From the NCBI GenBank assembly GCA_041484845.1, contig JBGPIK010000287.1, forward strand, positions 1 to 8,955: a stretch of 8,955 nt of DNA. The letters run 5' to 3'. Under the pieces are notes generated by a model. The model was not told where the DNA came from and did not search any database. It worked only from the letters and a program-made list of their open reading frames with translations. Of the stretch, positions 5,963 through 8,955 are shown piece after piece; position 1 is the stretch's first letter, and each line of letters begins with the position of its first letter. The position numbers and the translations under genes were made by a program. The stretch is from JBGPIK01 sp041484845. GTDB lineage: Bacteria > Desulfobacterota > Binatia > UBA9968.

Positions 5963-6511
5963 ATGACAGAGACAGACGTCTTGCTGGATGCGTTCACGCG
6001 CGTCTACGAGTCCCTCCACCGCACCCTGGCTGATCTCACGGCAGCAGAGCTCATCCAGGAGCCGCATCCGCCCATCGGCTGGCTCGCCTGGCGGCTCACC
6101 CGAATCATGGACAGCAACGTGTCGCGCCTTGCAGGCCGGGAGCAGCTATGGATCGGAGAGGGTTGGGCCGCTCGCTTTGGTATGCCGCCCGAGCCCGCGG
6201 ATTTTGGGCGATCCGCGACTCACACGCGCGAGCAAGTTCGAGCGTTTCGCACCTCAACGGACCTACTTCTCGGATACCACGATGCGACGTATGAGCGAAT
6301 GAAGACCTACCTCGAGACGTTAACCGCTGAAGAGCTTGCGCGTCAGCTCGACGAGCCGCAGTATCAGCCACTCCCCACCGTAGCCGTCCGCATCGTGAGC
6401 GTGTTGGAGAACGCGATGACCAACGAGGGGCAGATTAGCTACTTGAAGGCTTATCACCGGCTCCGCGGCTGGTTTCCACGTGAGGCTAAGGATCCCGCCA
6501 GCTTCCGCTAA
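5963..6511 (+). CDS. DinB family protein
   Basis: This is a 182-residue four-helix protein of the DinB/YfiT-like superfamily (metalloenzymes such as mycothiol- or bacillithiol-dependent transferases, and uncharacterised relatives). The helix-2 signature IGWLAWRLTRIMD is at about 38-50 and the C-terminal helix TNEGQISYLKAYHRLRGW at about 153-170, as in actinobacterial-type DinB proteins. In the relatives I know, these read WLxWHLTR and HxGQIxYL. Here the first His is Arg (R44) and the second is Asn (N154), so two of the usual three metal ligands are missing. I prefer ATG 5963 over TTG 5957 because AAAGG (5949-5953) is correctly spaced for it. The family assignment is good; function and metal dependence are open. 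It has no operon partner with tight spacing. Confidence 0.8.
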   Translation: MTETDVLLDAFTRVYESLHRTLADLTAAELIQEPHPPIGWLAWRLTRIMDSNVSRLAGREQLWIGEGWAARFGMPPEPADFGRSATHTREQVRAFRTSTDLLLGYHDATYERMKTYLETLTAEELARQLDEPQYQPLPTVAVRIVSVLENAMTNEGQISYLKAYHRLRGWFPREAKDPASFR

Positions 6512-6648
6512 CCCTTTGGCAAATACAGTGCCGCAGCATGAGAAGGAGAATTACGGTTCGGGTTGCGCAAGTAAATGGCCGCCTTCTTGATGCGATCCCA
6601 AAAAAGCGCGGATTCCCGGACAGCTCCGACCCAATTCAGGCAGCTCAT
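6508..6648 (-). CDS. Possible small ORF, 46 residues, unknown
   Basis: The gap between the DinB and transferase-like genes holds a minus-strand frame from ATG 6648 to TAG 6508 that begins MSCLNWVGAVRESALFWDR and ends AAALYLPKG. Its amino-acid make-up (two Trp, alternating basic and hydrophobic residues) looks protein-like. A GGAGAG lies about 11 bases before the ATG. An equally short plus-strand frame (ATG 6538 to TGA 6669, MRRRITVRVAQVNGRLLDAI) overlaps it, so at most one is real. I do not recognise either. The stretch could also be a dispersed intergenic repeat that happens to be open. Confidence 0.2.
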   Translation of the reverse strand: MSCLNWVGAVRESALFWDRIKKAAIYLRNPNRNSPSHAAALYLPKG

Positions 6649-6665
6649 TTTCGTTTTGGCTCTCC

Positions 6666-7358
6666 ATGATGGCCCCTAACGACGATCAAAGTTTCCTTTG
6701 CTTAAACGCTTCTCCGGCAAAGATGGACCATTTCTGGGCCGAGGGATGGCGCCACTTCGGAGTCTTCTTCTTTCGCTACCGCTTGGCGGATCATGGCGAC
6801 AAACAATTTTCCGTTCTGCCGTTGCGAATCGATCTGGCGCGTTTCACGCTTACGCGCAGCCAGAAACGCGTGCTCGCGAAGAACCGCGATACTAAAACGG
6901 TGATTCGACCGGCGATCGTGGATGAAGCGAGAGAGAATCTCTTTGCGAAACATATTTTCCGCTACCGGGAGAATATCCCCTCCTCTCTTTTCGATTTCAT
7001 GTCGCCAGCGCCTGCTTCAGTTCCTTGTCTCAATCTGGAGCTCTGTATTTACCTGAACGAGACATTGCTCGGTGTTACCTACCTGGACATCGGGCAGACT
7101 GCGACGTCGGCTGTCTACGCCATGTTTAATCCGGCGCAGGCGAAACGGAGCTTAGGCATTCTTATGATGCTCCACTCGATCTCGTTTTCGCGTGAGCAAG
7201 GGTACCGCTACTATTATCCCGGCTATGCTTACCGGGAGCCGTCCGCTTATGATTACAAGAAGAGAATGATGGGGCTGGAGTACCTGGACTGGACTGCGGG
7301 ATGGAAGCCCTACGTGGCCTTCCCTTTAAGCCAACAAACTCGCATGCTATTCGATTGA
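6666..7358 (+). CDS. Arginyl/leucyl-tRNA-protein transferase-like protein (Ate/Bpt C-domain), Cys-less
   Basis: This 230-residue protein matches the pattern of the Ate1/Bpt family, which transfers Arg or Leu from tRNA to the N-termini of proteins and so tags them for Clp degradation. The GNAT-like fold is recognisable from LTRSQKRVLAKNRDTK at 61-76 (family SRSQRRVxKRN), SAVYAMFNP at 148-156, KRSLGILMMLHSI at 160-172, the YRYYYPGYAYRE block at 180-191 and YDYKKRMMGLEYLDW at 195-209. What is missing is the N-terminal cluster, normally CxxCxxC before the SRSQRR motif and an Fe-S or metal site in the family. Here that place reads FRYRLADHGDKQFSVLPLRI, with no Cys. The only Cys residues are C12, C121 and C127. 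It may therefore be a paralogue with a changed or lost activity. ATG 6666 has no good ribosome-binding site; Met20 is an alternative start. The TGA stop is inside the -35 box of the next gene's promoter. Confidence 0.78.
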   Translation: MMAPNDDQSFLCLNASPAKMDHFWAEGWRHFGVFFFRYRLADHGDKQFSVLPLRIDLARFTLTRSQKRVLAKNRDTKTVIRPAIVDEARENLFAKHIFRYRENIPSSLFDFMSPAPASVPCLNLELCIYLNETLLGVTYLDIGQTATSAVYAMFNPAQAKRSLGILMMLHSISFSREQGYRYYYPGYAYREPSAYDYKKRMMGLEYLDWTAGWKPYVAFPLSQQTRMLFD

Positions 7359-7384
7359 CAGCCCTTTTCGCGCCGAAGTATAGT
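7355..7384 (+). promoter_or_regulatory. Strong sigma70-type promoter for the di-iron protein gene
   Basis: TTGACA (7355-7360) is a perfect -35 box and TATAGT (7379-7384) matches the -10 consensus at five of six bases, with an 18-base spacer. Transcription should begin near 7391, giving a leader of about 54 bases before ATG 7445. The -35 box contains the stop codon of the upstream transferase-like gene (7356-7358). The downstream pair is therefore a separate transcription unit, although the genes are close and co-directional. Confidence 0.7.
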
Positions 7385-7432
7385 TCCAGTACATCCCTAC
7401 GCGCGCCAATTCACCCTGTTCACAAGACTATT

Positions 7433-7437
7433 GGAGG
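7433..7437 (+). promoter_or_regulatory. Ribosome-binding site deciding the start at 7445
   Basis: GGAGG is followed by 7 bases and then ATG 7445. The same frame is open back to 7301, inside the preceding gene and upstream of the promoter. This site shows that translation begins at 7445. Confidence 0.85.
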
Positions 7438-7444
7438 AAACATC

Positions 7445-8125
7445 ATGAGCCGCTGGCCTGAGGTAGCTAAGCGATTGGATGAAATGGCCAATCAGTGGTA
7501 CACGGCACCGGAAATCCGCCGCATGCTGACCGTGCCTCTCACACCGGCGCGACTCGCCTTCCGCCACCTGCACATGACGTTCTTCGGCAACAACCGCCGC
7601 GACTGTTGGGCCGCGGTGTCATCCAAGGCACCGCTCGACGTCAAACGCGCGATTTGGGAGCACGAAAAAGACGAGCTGATTTACGATCCGCGCATGGGCA
7701 AGGCGCATGTGACGGAAGAAGATTTGGGCAGTAACAAAGAGTCCGACATGATTCCCGGCGCGCGCGCCGCTTTTTACGCGTGGCTTTACTGCGCGCGGGA
7801 AAATCCCTGGCTCGAAGGCCTCGCCTGTTCGCACATTCTCGAACGGCGCAATAACGACCAGATTGTCAACGGCGGCACGTTGACTCAGCGTTTGGTCAAG
7901 CGCCAAGAGCTTGAGCTGGGCATTAAGAAGAAAGACCAGGACATCGGCACGCGAGTCCACTTAATCGCGGACATCGATCACTCGGCGCTGCTGGATGAAG
8001 TTTTTACACGCTATGTGGTCGATGAGTTGAGCGCGCAGCAAGTTTTTCGCGGCGCCGAAGAGTCGCTTGCCATCGAGCGCTGCTTTCACGGCGCAGTAGC
8101 GACGGCAATGGCGGAGCTAGACTGA
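7445..8125 (+). CDS. PqqC/TenA-like iron-containing redox protein (heme-oxygenase fold)
   Basis: This 226-residue protein of the TenA/PqqC/CADD-like group is all-helical with a heme-oxygenase fold; characterised members are non-heme di-iron oxidases and oxygenases acting on small substrates. The third-helix signature HxxxDxxH is exact at H172-D176-H179 (VHLIADIDHSALLDEVFTRY). An earlier cluster of possible ligands lies in WEHEKDEL at 71-78 (E72, H73, E74, E77), and further His residues are in FRHLHMTFFG (H41, H43). These spacings fit a di-metal site, although the individual ligand assignments are inferred. The length is typical. The gene has its own promoter and ribosome-binding site, and an amidohydrolase gene follows 98 bases later on the same strand. 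The pairing suggests an oxidative step and a hydrolytic or decarboxylating step on one compound. The substrate is unknown. Confidence 0.8.
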   Translation: MSRWPEVAKRLDEMANQWYTAPEIRRMLTVPLTPARLAFRHLHMTFFGNNRRDCWAAVSSKAPLDVKRAIWEHEKDELIYDPRMGKAHVTEEDLGSNKESDMIPGARAAFYAWLYCARENPWLEGLACSHILERRNNDQIVNGGTLTQRLVKRQELELGIKKKDQDIGTRVHLIADIDHSALLDEVFTRYVVDELSAQQVFRGAEESLAIERCFHGAVATAMAELD

Positions 8126-8132
8126 ACCGTTG

Positions 8133-8159
8133 AGGCGAAGAATGTAATAATCTTCGCTT
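8133..8159 (+). terminator. Weak hairpin, possible attenuator or terminator
   Basis: Bases 8135-8141 (gcgaaga) pair with 8151-8157 (tcttcgc), extendable by a G-T and an A-T pair, around a 9-base loop (atgtaataa). The following bases (cgtttcag) are only slightly T-rich, so it would be leaky at best. It lies between the di-iron protein and the amidohydrolase and might lower expression of the second. It also resembles the short dispersed repeats seen in related genomes. Confidence 0.3.
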
Positions 8160-8223
8160 CGTTTCAGAATGACATTGAAGCGAGCGGTCATCTAATTATT
8201 CAATACCGATCAGAGACACAGAT

Positions 8224-8955
8224 ATGGAATTTAAACACGGCCTCATCAGCGCCGATTCCCATGTCGTTACCGACCGCAACGCCTTTCTCGACCGCATGTC
8301 AAAGAGCAAATTCGGCGAGCGCATCCCGCACATCATGGAAGTCGAGAATAACGGCGCCAAGGTCGAGCGCTGGGTCGTCAACGACCGGCCGCTAAAGACG
8401 CGCGGCGTGTGCAATTGCCCCGCGGTGATGGGTGATCCGTCGCGCCTTTCGTATCCGCAGCGCTGGGATGACGTTCCGGCCAAGGCTTACGTCCCCAGCG
8501 AACGGCTCAAAGCGCTGGATGCCGACGGCATCGATGGCGAAGTGTTGTTCCCCAATGATCCGAGCTCTTTCCACCAATATAGCGATCCCGAGTTCGAACT
8601 CGCTTGTGTTCAAGCCTACAACGACTGGCTGATCGAGGACTGGGCGAGCGCAAGCAACCGTTTCGTCCCCCAGTGCATCGTCCCGCTGTGGCCGCCTGAA
8701 GCGATCGTGCAAGAAATCAGGCGCGCAGTCGCTAACGGTCACCGCGGCGTCATTTTTCCCGCGGTGCCGATGAATTTGCGCAAACTGCCGCACATCAACG
8801 GCCACGAGTACAATTCGGTCTGGGCCGTCTGCCAAGATCTCGAAGTGCCATTGTGTTTTCACGCCGGTTCGGCACCCGAGCTTCGGTTTCCCGTGTACCC
8901 TGCTCTGGCGCCCGAGGTCGCGGACGCATTGCGCGCCGTCATTCGACCCGCCAGC
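8224..8955 (+). CDS. Amidohydrolase family protein (amidohydrolase 2 type), partial
   Basis: This frame is open for 244 codons and runs off the window, so the C-terminal third or so is missing. It belongs to the metal-dependent TIM-barrel amidohydrolase 2 family (relatives of ACMSD and related decarboxylases and hydrolases). Strand 1 carries ISADSHV with D11 and H13, the DSH variant of the metal motif. RLKALDADGIDGEVLFPN at 94-111 is a family hallmark. Strand 4-5 features are PQCIVPLWPPE (149-159) and LCFHAGSAPE (210-219), with the probable metal ligand H213. The catalytic Asp expected near the C-terminus would be outside the window. ATG 8224 has only a weak upstream AGAG. It probably shares the transcript of the di-iron protein 98 bases upstream and acts in the same catabolic route. 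The actual reaction cannot be told. Confidence 0.88.
   Translation, partial: MEFKHGLISADSHVVTDRNAFLDRMSKSKFGERIPHIMEVENNGAKVERWVVNDRPLKTRGVCNCPAVMGDPSRLSYPQRWDDVPAKAYVPSERLKALDADGIDGEVLFPNDPSSFHQYSDPEFELACVQAYNDWLIEDWASASNRFVPQCIVPLWPPEAIVQEIRRAVANGHRGVIFPAVPMNLRKLPHINGHEYNSVWAVCQDLEVPLCFHAGSAPELRFPVYPALAPEVADALRAVIRPAS

Noticed and set aside
6105..6371. Minus-strand 88-codon frame opposite the DinB gene
   Set aside because: Antisense shadow of a recognised protein with its own ribosome-binding site.
7301..7444. 48-codon N-terminal extension of the di-iron protein
   Set aside because: The extension overlaps the preceding gene and lies upstream of the mapped promoter; GGAGG before ATG 7445 gives a better start.
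8196..8862. Minus-strand frames opposite the amidohydrolase
   Set aside because: They are antisense to a 244-codon frame with clear amidohydrolase motifs.

Overview
The window is bacterial, moderately GC-rich and chromosomal in character. It carries a mixed set of housekeeping-like and catabolic genes. An orphan NMT1/SsuA-type solute-binding protein, a DSH-type amidohydrolase, a PqqC/TenA-like di-iron protein and a DUF2130 protein together fit an uncultured environmental proteobacterium-like lineage (deltaproteobacterial, Binatota, Rokubacteria or Tectomicrobia-like). That placement is an inference from gene types, not from a marker gene. I see no rRNA, tRNA, CRISPR array or phage module.

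Left part (1-2507, minus strand): a short operon reads right to left. It encodes a short-chain dehydrogenase/reductase (2507-1764), a small single-pass membrane protein with a coiled coil (1726-1391) and an exported NMT1/SsuA-like binding protein (1391-405). The last two are translationally coupled by a 1-base TGATG overlap. The operon ends exactly in a MITE-like inverted-repeat element (136-408). A CPBP (CAAX-type) intramembrane protease (2548-3510) runs divergently from the SDR across a 40-base gap. Its stop codon lies in the end of a second, unrelated inverted-repeat element (3507-3643). Both elements are bounded by CTAG, and in both cases that CTAG supplies the TAG stop of the neighbouring gene.

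Middle (3644-4444): gene-poor DNA with what looks like a decayed Cys-containing exported-protein gene on the minus strand, plus a promoter-like TTGACA/TATCCT pair upstream of it.

Right part (4445-8955, plus strand): a DUF2130 protein with a long coiled coil and a C-terminal domain that resembles a PD-(D/E)XK nuclease (4445-5716). Next come a DinB-fold protein that appears to lack two usual metal-binding His residues (5963-6511) and an arginyl/leucyl-tRNA-protein transferase-like protein without the usual Cys cluster (6666-7358). A strong sigma70-type promoter (TTGACA, 18 bases, TATAGT) begins inside the stop of that gene. It should drive a PqqC/TenA-like di-iron (heme-oxygenase-fold) protein (7445-8125) and a metal-dependent amidohydrolase (8224 to the window edge), which probably act in one small-molecule degradation pathway.

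The most noteworthy points are the two CTAG-bounded elements sitting on stop codons, the Cys-less Ate/Bpt homologue, the nuclease-like reading of DUF2130, and the di-iron protein plus amidohydrolase cassette. None of these is proven to be a new system from sequence alone.
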